64,000 nt of DNA. It comes from Massilia sp. Se16.2.3. GTDB taxonomy: Bacteria > Pseudomonadota > Gammaproteobacteria > Burkholderiales > Burkholderiaceae_D. Shown in pieces: positions 38,465 to 50,814 of the stretch (position 1 is the first letter of the stretch; each line of letters begins with the position of its first letter). The DNA lies in assembly GCF_014171595.1 (NCBI RefSeq), contig NZ_CP050451.1:3472001-3536000 (forward strand), written 5' to 3'. Position numbers and translations under genes: made by a program. The notes beneath the pieces were generated by a model that ran no database searches, had not been told where the DNA came from, and saw only the letters and a program-made list of their open reading frames with translations.

Positions 38465-39613
38465 TTGCAATTTCGAATAGAAACTCAAACAAGCCCTGCC
38501 TACACTGGCGGTGTTCGTGACTCCTGTCCCTGCCGCCTTGACGCCATCCACACCGCCCCTTCGCCGCCCCCTTCGCCGCCCGCCCCGCATGCGCCGCGCC
38601 ACGTTCCCGCCCTCGACGGCTGGCGTGGCCTGGCCATCGTCTGCCTGCTGCTCGGGCACTTCTTCCCTGTGCCGGGCATCAACCTCGGCCTGGTCGGCGT
38701 GCATCTGTTCTTCGTGCTGTCGGGCCTCCTGATGACGCGCATCCTGTTCCTGCAAAAGGCGCCGCTGCCGCTGTTCTACCGGCGCCGCATCGCCCGCATT
38801 TTCCCATCGGTCTATTTCTACCTGCCCGTCGTGACCGCTGTGTACCTTGCCTGCGGGCGTCCCGTCGACCTCTTCGAGCTGGCCACCGCCGCCAGTTTCA
38901 CCAACAATTACCTGACAAACGGCACGCCCTGGACCATGCCCTTCGGCCATATCTGGTCGCTCAGCGTGGAAGAGCACGCCTACGTGCTGCTGTCGATCGT
39001 CGCCATCGCCAGCCGCGCCACGCTGGCGGGCGGCATCCGCGCCGTCGGCATCGCGACCGCCGCCATCGTCCTGGTCGCCTGCGTGTACGCCACCGTGTTC
39101 GCCGGGCGCTGGACTGGCCTGTGGGACAACTCGGAAGTGGCTGCCTTCGGCATCTTCGCTTCAGGACTGCTGCTGTTGCTGGGTGCCCGCGGCCGCCCCG
39201 GTCCATCGTCCCGGGTGCTGCCCGCCATGCTTGTCCCGGGCCTGATGCTGCTCGGCCTGGCGGCACACTGGTGGTCGCTGCCGCGCGTGGTGCACCTGCT
39301 CGCCGGCTGCGGCGCGTTCGCGCTGGCCGTCAATGCACTCGATCGCGCCCCTTCCTTCCTGCGCAGCGTCCTCGAATGGCCGCCCTTGCGCCAGCTCGGC
39401 ACCTGGTCGTTCTCGCTCTACCTGTGGCAGCAACCTTTCTACCAGCTGGTGCGCCACGAAGGCCTGCATCCTGCCCCGGGCCTGGGTCTTTCCCTAATCG
39501 TTGGCGTGGCCGCCTTCCACCTGGTCGAGCAGCCTGCCCGCGACTACCTCAACCGGCGCTGGTCCGCCTCGGCGCGCCGCAGCGATGACGCGCAAGCCAG
39601 CCCGCTGGCCTGA
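38465..39613 (+). CDS. OafA/YrhL-type membrane acyltransferase
   Basis: Acyltransferase-3 family, about ten membrane helices, used to O-acetylate surface sugars. PALDGWRGLAIVCLLLGHFF carries the family His, and VGVHLFFVLSGLLMTRILF with FYRRRIARIFPSVYFY follows; GHIWSLSVEEHAYVLLS has the conserved SVEEH. The beginning is uncertain: the open frame can start at TTG 38465, but a GTG at 38511 in the +1 frame with a shift in the proline-rich segment is also possible. No SGNH domain. Could act on the exopolysaccharide, but not linked to that locus. Confidence 0.88.
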   Translation: MQFRIETQTSPAYTGGVRDSCPCRLDAIHTAPSPPPSPPAPHAPRHVPALDGWRGLAIVCLLLGHFFPVPGINLGLVGVHLFFVLSGLLMTRILFLQKAPLPLFYRRRIARIFPSVYFYLPVVTAVYLACGRPVDLFELATAASFTNNYLTNGTPWTMPFGHIWSLSVEEHAYVLLSIVAIASRATLAGGIRAVGIATAAIVLVACVYATVFAGRWTGLWDNSEVAAFGIFASGLLLLLGARGRPGPSSRVLPAMLVPGLMLLGLAAHWWSLPRVVHLLAGCGAFALAVNALDRAPSFLRSVLEWPPLRQLGTWSFSLYLWQQPFYQLVRHEGLHPAPGLGLSLIVGVAAFHLVEQPARDYLNRRWSASARRSDDAQASPLA

Positions 39614-39627
39614 GCTGGGCGCGCGGC

Positions 39628-42599
<2,972 letters not shown>

Positions 42600-42621
42600 C
42601 TGCGTAATTGGAAATTGCTGC

Positions 42622-43257
42622 TCAGGGAATCTGGAGCAGTTTGTGGGTCTGGAGGCTGAGCTTCCATTTCGGGTTGTTGCGGCAGGTTTCGATCGCCAGG
42701 CGCGTGTTGTGCGCGGCCAGCGGACCATCCATCGGCTGCACGAAAAAGTTCTCGAAGTCGAGGTGCTCGTAATGGGACAGGTCCTGCAGCGCCTGCGGAA
42801 TCACGACCTTGATTTCGTTGCCCTTCTCGACCACCAGCTTCGAGCCCATCTTCGGGCTGACGCAGATCCAGTCGACGCCGGCCGGCACCGGCAGGGTGCC
42901 GTTGGTTTCGATGGCGATCGTGAAGCCGTGCGCATGCATGGCCTCGATCAGGGCGGCGTCGAGCTGCAGCAGTGGCTCGCCGCCGGTGAAGACGACGTAC
43001 TTGCTCGCGGCGTAGCTTGCCGGCCACAGGCCATTGATCTCCGCCGCCAGGCTGGCCGCGTCGCGGAACTTGCCGCCACGCTCGCCGTCGGTGCCGACGA
43101 AATCGGTGTCGCAGAACTGGCAGACCGAGGTGGCGCGGTCGGCCTCGCGTCCGCTCCACAGGTTGCAGCCGGAAAAGCGGCAAAACACCGCCGGCCGTCC
43201 GGCATGGGCGCCTTCGCCCTGCAAGGTGTAGAAGATCTCTTTGATGCTATAGGTCAC
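42622..43257 (-). CDS. queE: 7-carboxy-7-deazaguanine synthase (radical SAM)
   Basis: Turns carboxytetrahydropterin from QueD into 7-carboxy-7-deazaguanine. 211 residues; GTG 43257. YSIKEIFYTLQGEGAHAGRPAVF precedes the cluster-binding cysteines, FSGCNLWSG...SVCQFCDTDF, with the insertion in the CxxxCxxC motif typical of the proteobacterial QueE subtype. VVFTGGEPLLQLDAAL and IAIETNGTLPVPAGVDWICVSPK follow. Heads the minus-strand queE-queD-tadA set; promoter lies in 43258-43443 divergent from the kinase gene. Confidence 0.95.
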   Translation of the reverse strand: MTYSIKEIFYTLQGEGAHAGRPAVFCRFSGCNLWSGREADRATSVCQFCDTDFVGTDGERGGKFRDAASLAAEINGLWPASYAASKYVVFTGGEPLLQLDAALIEAMHAHGFTIAIETNGTLPVPAGVDWICVSPKMGSKLVVEKGNEIKVVIPQALQDLSHYEHLDFENFFVQPMDGPLAAHNTRLAIETCRNNPKWKLSLQTHKLLQIP

Positions 43258-43359
43258 GGTAAGCCTCTCGTCAACCTTCCATTATAACCGCCCTGCACCA
43301 CCTTGCCGACCCGTGGCTGGTCGCGGGCCGCCATTCCTAGCAATTGCCACGCGGCATAG

Positions 43360-43376
43360 TTGTTGACTCCCAACAA
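43360..43376. promoter_or_regulatory. Inverted repeat TTGTTG-ACTCC-CAACAA
   Basis: Small palindrome in the divergent queE / kinase promoter region, 67 bases before the kinase start. Possible regulator site; TATATC at 43422-43427 may be the kinase -10. Confidence 0.35.
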
Positions 43377-43443
43377 GAACCCCCCCTTGGTCCTGGGCTA
43401 ACTTTACTGGAGGAAATTTCTTATATCCGTAAGAAGGAGCGAC

Positions 43444-44397
43444 ATGACGACCGCACTGGCCCGCACTACCGGCAGCATCCTGGCGCTCGCGATCCTGCTT
43501 GCCTGCATGCTCGGCGCTCTCGGCGCGATGGCTCCCGAAGGCGGTGCCGGCGCCCCCGGCCTGGGCATGCTGGCGACGATCCTGTCGCTGCTCGGCGCCG
43601 GCGGCGCAGTCTGCCTGTTACTGCGCCGGGTGATCGACGCCGACGACTGCGCACGCGAGATCGGCACGCGCCTCGCGCGCGAAAGCACGGCGCGCCAGCA
43701 GCTCGAAAACATGCTCGCCGAAACCCAGGCCGTACTCTCGCGGGTGGTGCGCCAGCAGGAAAACGCGCGCGACGGCGAGCGCGGCCGCATTGCGCACGAG
43801 ATCCGGGACGAACTCGGCCAGATGCTGCTGTCCCTGCGCATCGAACTGTCGCTGCTGCAGGTCTCGAGCAACGGCATCCATCCTGCCGTGCACCAGAAGA
43901 GCACGGCGATGATCGTCACCCTCGACCTGGCACTGCGCTCCCTGCGCGCGGTCGTCAGCCAATTGCGCCCCCTGCCCCCGGGCGAAGGCCTGGACGCGGC
44001 GCTGGCACGGCTGCTGGCCGAGTTCACCGACAACAGCGGTATCGCCCATTATTTCGACGCGGCGCCCCTGCCCGTCGGTGCGCCGGGCACGGGGCCCGAT
44101 GAAGACGCCCTGCTCTACCGCGTACTGCAGGAAGCGCTCGCCGACGTCGCCCGCCAGGCCAGTGCCACCGAAGTGCACGTTTGCCTCGGCCGCGGCGGCG
44201 AGCGCCTCAGCCTGCGACTGGACGACAACGGCGTCGTGGCGCCCGACGGCCGCAGCATGGCTTGCGGTTGCGGAATCGAGAGCCTGCGCGAGCGGATCGA
44301 CGCGCTGGGCGGACAGCTGCGTATGAGCAACACTCCGGGTGCGGGAAATGCCCTGCTGCTCAGCCTTCCAGCGCCCCGTGGGCTGGTAGCCGGCTGA
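43444..44397 (+). CDS. HisKA_3-type sensor histidine kinase, probably degenerate
   Basis: 317 residues: two membrane helices (about 10-29 and 41-61) with almost no periplasmic loop, a coiled region, then dimerisation and ATPase-like domains. The H-box reads GERGRIAHEIRDELGQML; the family consensus is RxxIARELHDxLGQ, so the phospho-acceptor His position (residue 121) is Arg while a His stands at 118, where Arg or Arg-like is usual. The N-box reads LYRVLQEALADVARQA, with Asp for the Mg-binding Asn. The G-box (CGCGIESLRERIDALGG) remains. ATG 43444 has GAAGGAG. No response regulator adjoins; a diguanylate cyclase follows 113 bases later. Signalling without phosphotransfer, or loss of function, is likely. 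Confidence 0.85.
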   Translation: MTTALARTTGSILALAILLACMLGALGAMAPEGGAGAPGLGMLATILSLLGAGGAVCLLLRRVIDADDCAREIGTRLARESTARQQLENMLAETQAVLSRVVRQQENARDGERGRIAHEIRDELGQMLLSLRIELSLLQVSSNGIHPAVHQKSTAMIVTLDLALRSLRAVVSQLRPLPPGEGLDAALARLLAEFTDNSGIAHYFDAAPLPVGAPGTGPDEDALLYRVLQEALADVARQASATEVHVCLGRGGERLSLRLDDNGVVAPDGRSMACGCGIESLRERIDALGGQLRMSNTPGAGNALLLSLPAPRGLVAG

Positions 44398-44510
44398 GAA
44401 GTCAATCCTGTGACGTTTGCTGCAAATCAATAGCGAGCACCCCTCGCGGTTGCAGAATCGGGCCTTGTCAGCAATCAATAGATTGCTCCACGGATAGTAA
44501 AGGCCCCTCG

Positions 44511-45575
44511 ATGACCAGCACAAGCACGCAGTGTTCCTCCCATCCGGTGCCGGATGCCCCTGCCGCCAGCACGGGCGCGGCCGGGATGCGCGAACTCGCC
44601 GCCTCGGTCACGGCGCCGCTGGCCGGCATGGGTGCCAGCCTCGGCTTTGCCCACCAGCTGATGGAAATGCTCGCCATTCCCGTCTTCGTGCTCGACAGCC
44701 AGGGCCAGGTCCTGATCTGGAACCGCGCCTGCGCGCGCCTGACGGGTGTGCCGGCGGGCGAAATCATCGGGACCGACAACCACTGGCACAGTTTCTACGA
44801 GGAGCCGCGCCCGACGCTGGCCGACCTGGTCATCCAGAACCGCACCGACGAGATCCGCCACATGTATCCGCGCCATGGCAAGCCGCAGCCGGCCTGCGGC
44901 CACTTGTCGGTAGAGACCTGGTGCGACATGCCGCGCGTCGGCAAGCGCCGCTATCTCGGCGTCGACGCCAGCCCCATCTTCGACGAGCACGGCCACCTGA
45001 AGGCCGTCATCGAGAGCCTGCGCGACCTCACCGACGAAAAGATGGCGCAGATCGCCCTCGAAAAGCTGGCCACCCGCGATGGCCTGACCGGCCTGGCGAA
45101 CCGGCGCTGCTTCGACGACACGCTTGCCGCCGAGTGGACGCGCGCGCTGCGCCAGTGCCAGCCGCTGTCGCTGCTGATGGTCGACGTCGACAACTTCAAG
45201 GCCTATAACGACGCCAACGGCCACCTCGGCGGCGACGAATGCCTGAAACGCATCGCCACCGCCGTGGCCAGCGAAATGCGTGCCAACGACCTCGTGGCCC
45301 GCTACGGCGGCGAGGAATTCGCCGTGATCCTGCCGAACCAGTCGCTCAAGGGCGCCGCCATCGTCGCCGAACGCATCCGCCGTCGCGTGGAAAGCCTGGA
45401 GCTGCCGAATGGCCTGGCGCCGGCGAAGCGGGTGACGGTGTCGATCGGCGCCGCCACCGCCATTGCCGGCCCGGACAACAACGCGAGCGAACTCGTCGCC
45501 ATTGCCGATGCCGCCCTGTACCGGGCCAAGCATCTCGGCCGCAACCGCATCAGCCTGCCGTCCGCGGAGGGCTGA
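44511..45575 (+). CDS. PAS-GGDEF diguanylate cyclase
   Basis: 354 residues, soluble. A PAS domain (about 50-175; LEMLAIPVFVLDSQGQVLIWNRACARLTG) senses an unknown signal and carries a PAC-like end (LKAVIESLRDLTDEKMAQ). The GGDEF domain starts ATRDGLTGLANRRCFD; the active site is ARYGGEEFAVIL and the inhibitory site RAND lies five residues before it, so both catalysis and product inhibition by c-di-GMP are expected. Ending LYRAKHLGRNRI is typical. Follows the degenerate kinase on the same strand. A GC hairpin (45571-45594) overlaps the stop. Confidence 0.95.
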   Translation: MTSTSTQCSSHPVPDAPAASTGAAGMRELAASVTAPLAGMGASLGFAHQLMEMLAIPVFVLDSQGQVLIWNRACARLTGVPAGEIIGTDNHWHSFYEEPRPTLADLVIQNRTDEIRHMYPRHGKPQPACGHLSVETWCDMPRVGKRRYLGVDASPIFDEHGHLKAVIESLRDLTDEKMAQIALEKLATRDGLTGLANRRCFDDTLAAEWTRALRQCQPLSLLMVDVDNFKAYNDANGHLGGDECLKRIATAVASEMRANDLVARYGGEEFAVILPNQSLKGAAIVAERIRRRVESLELPNGLAPAKRVTVSIGAATAIAGPDNNASELVAIADAALYRAKHLGRNRISLPSAEG

Positions 45576-45594
45576 CGGCCGGCCTGCCGTCAGC
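45571..45594 (+). terminator. GC hairpin at the cyclase stop
   Basis: GCTGACGGC-CGGCCT-GCCGTCAGC, a 9-pair stem without a T-run; weak evidence for termination. Confidence 0.4.
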
Positions 45595-45690
45595 CGGGCC
45601 GCTGCGTCCGAAAGTACCTACATTTCCGCGCTGTTCATTCCCTGGGGAATATCTTATGCTTCGCGCTAGAATTTTTCCCAAGGAGACAGT

Positions 45691-48552
45691 GTGTCCAAAC
45701 TCATCCCGACGGCGCTCCTCGCGCTGTCCGCGCCGATCCTGGCCCTCCCGGCGACCGCCGCCCCGCGCCAGGCTGCGTCCGCCGCGTCCGCTTCCAGCAG
45801 CGACGTGTTGCCATTCAAGGCGACCGAGAAAACCCTGGCAAACGGACTGAAGGTCATCGTCGTTCCGACCGGCTTTCCCAATCTGGTGTCGGTGACGATT
45901 CCGGTGCAGACCGGTTCGCGCAACGAAGTCGAGCCCGGCAAGTCGGGCTTTGCCCACTTCTTCGAGCACATGATGTTCCGCGGGACGAAAGCCTACCCGC
46001 CCGAGAAATACCAGGAAATCATCACGAAGTCGGGCGCGCGACAGAACGCCTACACCAGCGACGACCTCACCAATTACTACACCACCTTCGCCAAGGAAGA
46101 CCTGGAGACGGTGCTCAAGGTCGAGGCCGACCGCTTCCAGCACCTGGACTATCCGGTCGAGGCCTTCAAGACCGAGTCGCGCGCCGTCCTCGGCGAGTAC
46201 AACAAGAACAGCGCGAACCCGATGCAGAAGCTGTTCGAGGTCCAGCGCGACGCGGCGTTTACGACCCACACCTACAAGCACACGACGATGGGCTTCCTGA
46301 AGGACATCGAGGACATGCCCAACCAGTACGAGTACTCGAAGGTGTTCTTCGACCGCTGGTACCGGCCGGAGCGCACCACGGTCATCGTGGCCGGCGACGT
46401 CGACCCGAAACGCGCCATCGCGCTGGTCGAAAAGTACTGGGCCGGCTGGCAAAAGGGCAGTTACAAGGCGCCGGTGCCGCTTGAACCTGCCGCGCGCGGC
46501 GCCCAGTACCGCCACGTGCCATGGCCGACGCCGACCCTGCCGCTGGTGACAGTGGGCTTCCGTGCCCCCGCCTTCTCCGACAGGCAGAAGGACCAGGCGG
46601 CGCTGTCGATGGCGCTGTCGCTGGCCTTCGGCCATACTTCGCCCCTGTACAAGCGCCTGGTGCAGGACGAACAGAAAGTCGACCAGCTGTTCAACTACGC
46701 GCCGACCCGGGTCGATCCGAACCTGGCGACCATCGGTGCGCGTGTGAAGAACCCGGCGGACGCGCTCTACGTGCGCGATGCCATCCTGCAGGCGGTCGCC
46801 AGGCTGCGCGACACGCCGGTCTCGAAACAGCAACTGGCTGACGCCAAGTCGGCCAACAAGTATGGCCTGATCCGCTCGCTCGACAACACCGAACAGATCG
46901 CCTCGACCCTGGCCTCCTACGTCCATTTCGAGCGTTCCTACGGCACCCTGAACCGCTACTACCGCCTGGTCGACAGCCTGACCCCAGCCGACCTGCAGGC
47001 GGCCGCGCGCAAGTACCTGGTCGACGACAGCATGATCGTCACGACGCTGGCAAATGGCGCGCTCCCTAGCGGGATCGAGACCCTGCCGAAGGTCGCCAGC
47101 CTGGCGCCGCAGGCAGCCAGCGCGAACATCGACATGCTGGTGCAGAAGTCGGCGCTGCCGCTGGTGCGCTTCAAGCTGCTCTTTGCCGCTGGTTCCGCGC
47201 ACGACCCGAAAGGCAAGGAAGGCCTGGCCGCGCTGACGGCGTCGATGGTTTCCGAAGGAGGCTCGCGCGAGCGCAAGCTCGACGAGATCGACAAGGTCCT
47301 GTTCCCGCTTGCGGGCGGCTTCAGCGACCAGGTCGACAAGGAAATGACGACCTTCACCGGCTCGATCCACAAGGACAAATGGGATGAATTCCTGGACATC
47401 GCGCTGCCAATGCTGCTCGAGCCGGGCTTTCGGGAAGAGGACTTCCGCCGCGTGAAAGACGGGCAGAAGAACGCCCTGCTGCTCGACCTCAAGGACAACA
47501 ACGAGGAAGAGTTCGCCAAGGAGCGCCTGCAGGCGAATGTGTTCGTCGGTACCGGCTATGCGCATCCCGTCCTCGGCACCGTCAAGGGCATCGAATCGAT
47601 CACGCTCGACGACGTCAAGGCCTTCTACCGCCAGGCCTACACCACGGGCGCGCTCAAGGTCGGTATCTCGGGCGACGTCAGCGACGCGATGACCGCTTCC
47701 TTGAAAGCGGCGCTCGCGCGCCTGCCGACCGGGCCGGGCCTGGCGGCGACGGGCGTGCCGCAAGCGCGCAAGCCGAACGGACTGGAAGTGGAAATCATCG
47801 AGAAGAACACGCGTGCGACCGCGATCTCGTTCGGCCTGCCGATCGAGGTGACCCGTTCCCATCCCGACTTCCCGGCCCTGTGGCTGGCCAAGACCTGGCT
47901 GGGCGAGCACCGTGCGTCGAGTGCGCGCCTGTACCAGCGCATCCGCGAACTGCGCGGCCTGAACTACGGCGACTATGCTTACATCGAGGCCTTCCCGCGC
48001 GGGATGAACGGCTTCTTCCCGAGCCCGAACCTGGGCCGCAAGGCGCAGCTGTTCGAAGTCTGGATCCGTCCGGTGGCACCGCAGAACGCCCATTTCGCCC
48101 TGCGTCTCGCGCTGTCTGAACTGGGCAAGATGGTCGACGGCGGCATCAGCGAGCAGGACTTCGAGACGACCCGCGGCTACCTGATGAAGAACGTCTTCGT
48201 GATGACCGCGACCCAGGACCAGCGCCTCGGCTACGCCCTCGATTCGCAGTGGTACGGCACGCCGGAATTCACGAAAATGATGCGCGACGGGCTGTCGAAG
48301 CTGACCGCGGCCGATGTCAATGCCGCGATCAGGAAGCACCTGTCGGCGCGCAAGCTGTCGGTCGTGATGATCACCAGGGATGCGGCGGCTTTGCGGGAAG
48401 CGCTGGTAACGGATGCCTTCTCGCCGATCAAGTACGACGCGGCCAAGCCGCAGGCCGTACTCGACGAGGACGCTATGATCGGCAACATGAAGCTGGGTAT
48501 CAAGGCGGAGAACATCAGGATCACGCCGGCGGCGCAAGCCTTCGCCGAGTGA
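45691..48552 (+). CDS. Secreted M16-family zinc metallopeptidase (two-domain)
   Basis: 953 residues, periplasmic: signal peptide LIPTALLALSAPILALPATAA. GTG 45691 follows AAGGAGACAGT. The first half has the inverted zinc motif HxxEH in FAHFFEHMMFRG and the third ligand Glu about 76 residues on (VLGEYNKNSANPM); the second half (from about residue 470, LVRFKLLFAAGSAHD) is the inactive partner domain with VFVGTGYAHPVLGTVKG. Both M16 and M16_C repeats occur twice. It degrades peptides; no pqqF-type context. Intact despite its length, in contrast with many shorter genes nearby. Confidence 0.95.
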   Translation: MSKLIPTALLALSAPILALPATAAPRQAASAASASSSDVLPFKATEKTLANGLKVIVVPTGFPNLVSVTIPVQTGSRNEVEPGKSGFAHFFEHMMFRGTKAYPPEKYQEIITKSGARQNAYTSDDLTNYYTTFAKEDLETVLKVEADRFQHLDYPVEAFKTESRAVLGEYNKNSANPMQKLFEVQRDAAFTTHTYKHTTMGFLKDIEDMPNQYEYSKVFFDRWYRPERTTVIVAGDVDPKRAIALVEKYWAGWQKGSYKAPVPLEPAARGAQYRHVPWPTPTLPLVTVGFRAPAFSDRQKDQAALSMALSLAFGHTSPLYKRLVQDEQKVDQLFNYAPTRVDPNLATIGARVKNPADALYVRDAILQAVARLRDTPVSKQQLADAKSANKYGLIRSLDNTEQIASTLASYVHFERSYGTLNRYYRLVDSLTPADLQAAARKYLVDDSMIVTTLANGALPSGIETLPKVASLAPQAASANIDMLVQKSALPLVRFKLLFAAGSAHDPKGKEGLAALTASMVSEGGSRERKLDEIDKVLFPLAGGFSDQVDKEMTTFTGSIHKDKWDEFLDIALPMLLEPGFREEDFRRVKDGQKNALLLDLKDNNEEEFAKERLQANVFVGTGYAHPVLGTVKGIESITLDDVKAFYRQAYTTGALKVGISGDVSDAMTASLKAALARLPTGPGLAATGVPQARKPNGLEVEIIEKNTRATAISFGLPIEVTRSHPDFPALWLAKTWLGEHRASSARLYQRIRELRGLNYGDYAYIEAFPRGMNGFFPSPNLGRKAQLFEVWIRPVAPQNAHFALRLALSELGKMVDGGISEQDFETTRGYLMKNVFVMTATQDQRLGYALDSQWYGTPEFTKMMRDGLSKLTAADVNAAIRKHLSARKLSVVMITRDAAALREALVTDAFSPIKYDAAKPQAVLDEDAMIGNMKLGIKAENIRITPAAQAFAE

Positions 48553-48629
48553 GGGACGCGAACGCCGCAAGCGCGGCACCCGCGAAGCACGCAGCGTCCG
48601 GATTTCCCGGCGTTGCGGCTTGACAGTAG

Positions 48630-48652
48630 AACGGGCGCCCGAGGGCGCCCGT
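48630..48652. terminator. GC-rich hairpin between convergent genes
   Basis: AACGGGCGCCC-GA-GGGCGCCCGTT, an 11-pair stem between the M16 peptidase and the YsnF gene, followed by GTCATT. Confidence 0.65.
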
Positions 48653-48697
48653 TGTCATTGCGCGGCCGGCAAACATCGCCGGCTCATGCAAGTGCGC

Positions 48698-50152
48698 TTA
48701 CTTGGTCATCTTGTCCCAGCCGTGACGCACGGCGGCCTTCATGCTGTCCCAGGTACCGCCGACGCCGCCGGTGCTGCCAGTGCTGCCGGCATTGCGCGAT
48801 TCCCAGCTGCTGCGCAGTTCGGGCTCGACGTCGTCCCAGGGGCGGTTACGGTACAGTTCGCTCTGGCGCATCTGCGTGCCATAGCTGTAGGCCGGGGCGT
48901 AGTCGTCGTACTTGCCGCCGGTGCTGCCGTAGGTGCTGGTGAAGTGGTTGCGGTAGTACTCGTCGTCGCCCATCATGCTCGACTGCGCGCCGCCGAGCTG
49001 CTCGACTTCCACTTCGGTGTGGCGCACCGTGTCGTGGATCTGCTGTTCGCGCTGGGTGACTTCCTTGTTGATCGTCACTTCCTCGACCACGCGCGCCGAT
49101 TTCTGCACGACGGCTTCCTCGGCCGTTTCGCGCATCTCGATCGACTGCTCCTTGAAGGCGGTGGCATCCAGGCCGCTGATCGGTTCGTTGACCGGACGGC
49201 GCTCGACGTTCACGTGCTCTTCGCGCAGGCCGATGCTTTCGTTGACCGGGGTTTCGACGATGCGCGAGTAGATGCGCACGCCGCCGCGCTGGACTTCACG
49301 CTTGCCCACTTTCAGCTGCTCTTCCACTACCGGAATGGCGGCGGTATCGCGCATCGTGGCGGTGTCGCGCTGCTGCGAACCGAGGGTCGACGAGCCCTGC
49401 AGGCTGCCGGACGAGGATGCCGAGCCTTCCAGCGAGGAACCGGTCAGCGAAGAGCTCGACAGCGACGATGCGGCCTCGGTACGTCCGCCCATGCCGGCCG
49501 AGGTGCCCGTGGTGTTCTGCTGCAGGTTGCCGCTGCCCGAGCCGTAGCTGCCCACGCTCAGTTCGTCGCGCGATCCGAGCGGCTCCTGGTAGGTGGTGCC
49601 CATCGGATTCGGATCGTTGAGCGACTGCTGGTTCAGCGGCAGGCGGTCGGTGTCGGACTGCAGCGACATCGACTGGCCACCCATGCTCGAGCCTGCGCCG
49701 CCCATCATGGCGCCCGAACTCATGCCGGTGCCCATGCCTGCGCCGCTTGCCCATTTTTCCGACTGCTCGTCGATGTCGATCGGGCCGTAGCGCTCGACGA
49801 TGTCGGCGGCGCGCTCGACTTCCGGCTCGCTGTCGGTGTTCACGGTCAGCACGTGGTTGCCGCGCTCGACGGCGGTCGAGTACTTGGTGCTGTGTTCGCT
49901 GTTATCGGTACCGAAGATATCGCTGAAGAAGTTCTTGATGCTGGCGCCGATGCCCGGCTCGGTGCCGGCGGCGTCGGTCGAGGACCCCAGGCTGGAATCG
50001 GTGCCCGAACCGGTGAGCGAAGGTGCATTCGTGCTCTCGTTCCCATGCGAGAGGCGCACATCGGCGCTCGAGAAGCCCGAGGACAGCAATTCGTTCTGGG
50101 CGTTGGTGGCGTCGTTGTGGTTATCGAAGACAGCTATCAGAGTATGTTGCAT
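48698..50152 (-). CDS. Large YsnF/AvaK (DUF2382) stress-response protein
   Basis: About 484 residues. The start is set at ATG 50152 because GGAGGA abuts ATG 50158 directly but is six bases from 50152. N-terminal HTLIAVFDNHNDATNAQNELLSSGFSS is a general-stress fold; a long Ser/Gly/Met-rich disordered linker follows (residues ~60-265); the DUF2382 domain reads IPVVEEQLKVGKREVQRGGVRIYSRIVETPVNE to VTQREQQIHDTVRH. A C-terminal Tyr- and Trp-rich tail (YRNHFTSTYG, WDSMKAAVRHGWDKM) is distinctive. Probably cytoplasmic and stress-induced. No enzyme motif. Confidence 0.85.
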   Translation of the reverse strand: MQHTLIAVFDNHNDATNAQNELLSSGFSSADVRLSHGNESTNAPSLTGSGTDSSLGSSTDAAGTEPGIGASIKNFFSDIFGTDNSEHSTKYSTAVERGNHVLTVNTDSEPEVERAADIVERYGPIDIDEQSEKWASGAGMGTGMSSGAMMGGAGSSMGGQSMSLQSDTDRLPLNQQSLNDPNPMGTTYQEPLGSRDELSVGSYGSGSGNLQQNTTGTSAGMGGRTEAASSLSSSSLTGSSLEGSASSSGSLQGSSTLGSQQRDTATMRDTAAIPVVEEQLKVGKREVQRGGVRIYSRIVETPVNESIGLREEHVNVERRPVNEPISGLDATAFKEQSIEMRETAEEAVVQKSARVVEEVTINKEVTQREQQIHDTVRHTEVEVEQLGGAQSSMMGDDEYYRNHFTSTYGSTGGKYDDYAPAYSYGTQMRQSELYRNRPWDDVEPELRSSWESRNAGSTGSTGGVGGTWDSMKAAVRHGWDKMTK

Positions 50153-50175
50153 GATCATTCCTCCAGATACATTGG

Positions 50176-50613
50176 TTACTTCGTTGGCGGGGGCCCGGAA
50201 TCGTCGAAACGTTCGACATTGACCTGCTCTGCCTTGAGGACGACTTCCTGCTGGTGCCGTTCCTCGCGGCGTGTCCGGGTGATGTGGAGCTCTTCCTTGA
50301 TGCGCACGCGGCGCTCCACCACCAGCACTTCCTCGAGGATCGGCACGACCAGCGTGTCCCCCTCCTGGCGGGTGGTGGGTACCTCGTCGGGCGCGACGAT
50401 CCGATCGACCGCGACATGCCGGACTTCCACCTCGTCGTGCCCGAGGGCTTCGTCGATGGTGACCGGCTGTTCGACCACGGTTTTGTGGATCCGCACGCCG
50501 CGCCCCGTGTCCACCGTACGGGTGCCGATGGCAAGCTCCTCCGCGGCGACGGGGATCCGCAAGGGGTCCGGTGCTGTGGGTTCCAGGGGCCTGCCTGTCA
50601 TGTTATCTGCCAT
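50176..50613 (-). CDS. Short DUF2382 (YsnF-type) protein
   Basis: 145 residues made of one DUF2382 domain: DPLRIPVAAEELAIGTRTVDTG, RGVRIHKTVVEQPVTIDEALGHDEV and VPILEEVLVVERRVRIKEELHITRTRREE. It lies 24 bases upstream of the larger YsnF gene on the same strand, so the two form an operon and share a domain; gene duplication followed by acquisition of a linker is plausible. Function unknown, stress-associated by family. Confidence 0.85.
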   Translation of the reverse strand: MADNMTGRPLEPTAPDPLRIPVAAEELAIGTRTVDTGRGVRIHKTVVEQPVTIDEALGHDEVEVRHVAVDRIVAPDEVPTTRQEGDTLVVPILEEVLVVERRVRIKEELHITRTRREERHQQEVVLKAEQVNVERFDDSGPPPTK

Positions 50614-50814
50614 GAATACGACTCCGTTCGGTTGCTGGCGCGAGACGAAATCAGGTTACCCCAAACCGTTGGGGCATGCCGCACCATTGACCCCTGTAAA
50701 TGTTGAGGTCAGTCGGCAGTGCGTGCTTGCGGGAGAAAGGGGTGGCGCGCAAGGGCGCCCGTGAGTAAGGGCGCGCTGGCAAAGGCGGGTCGCGACGCAG
50801 GGGCGCCGCGGGGT

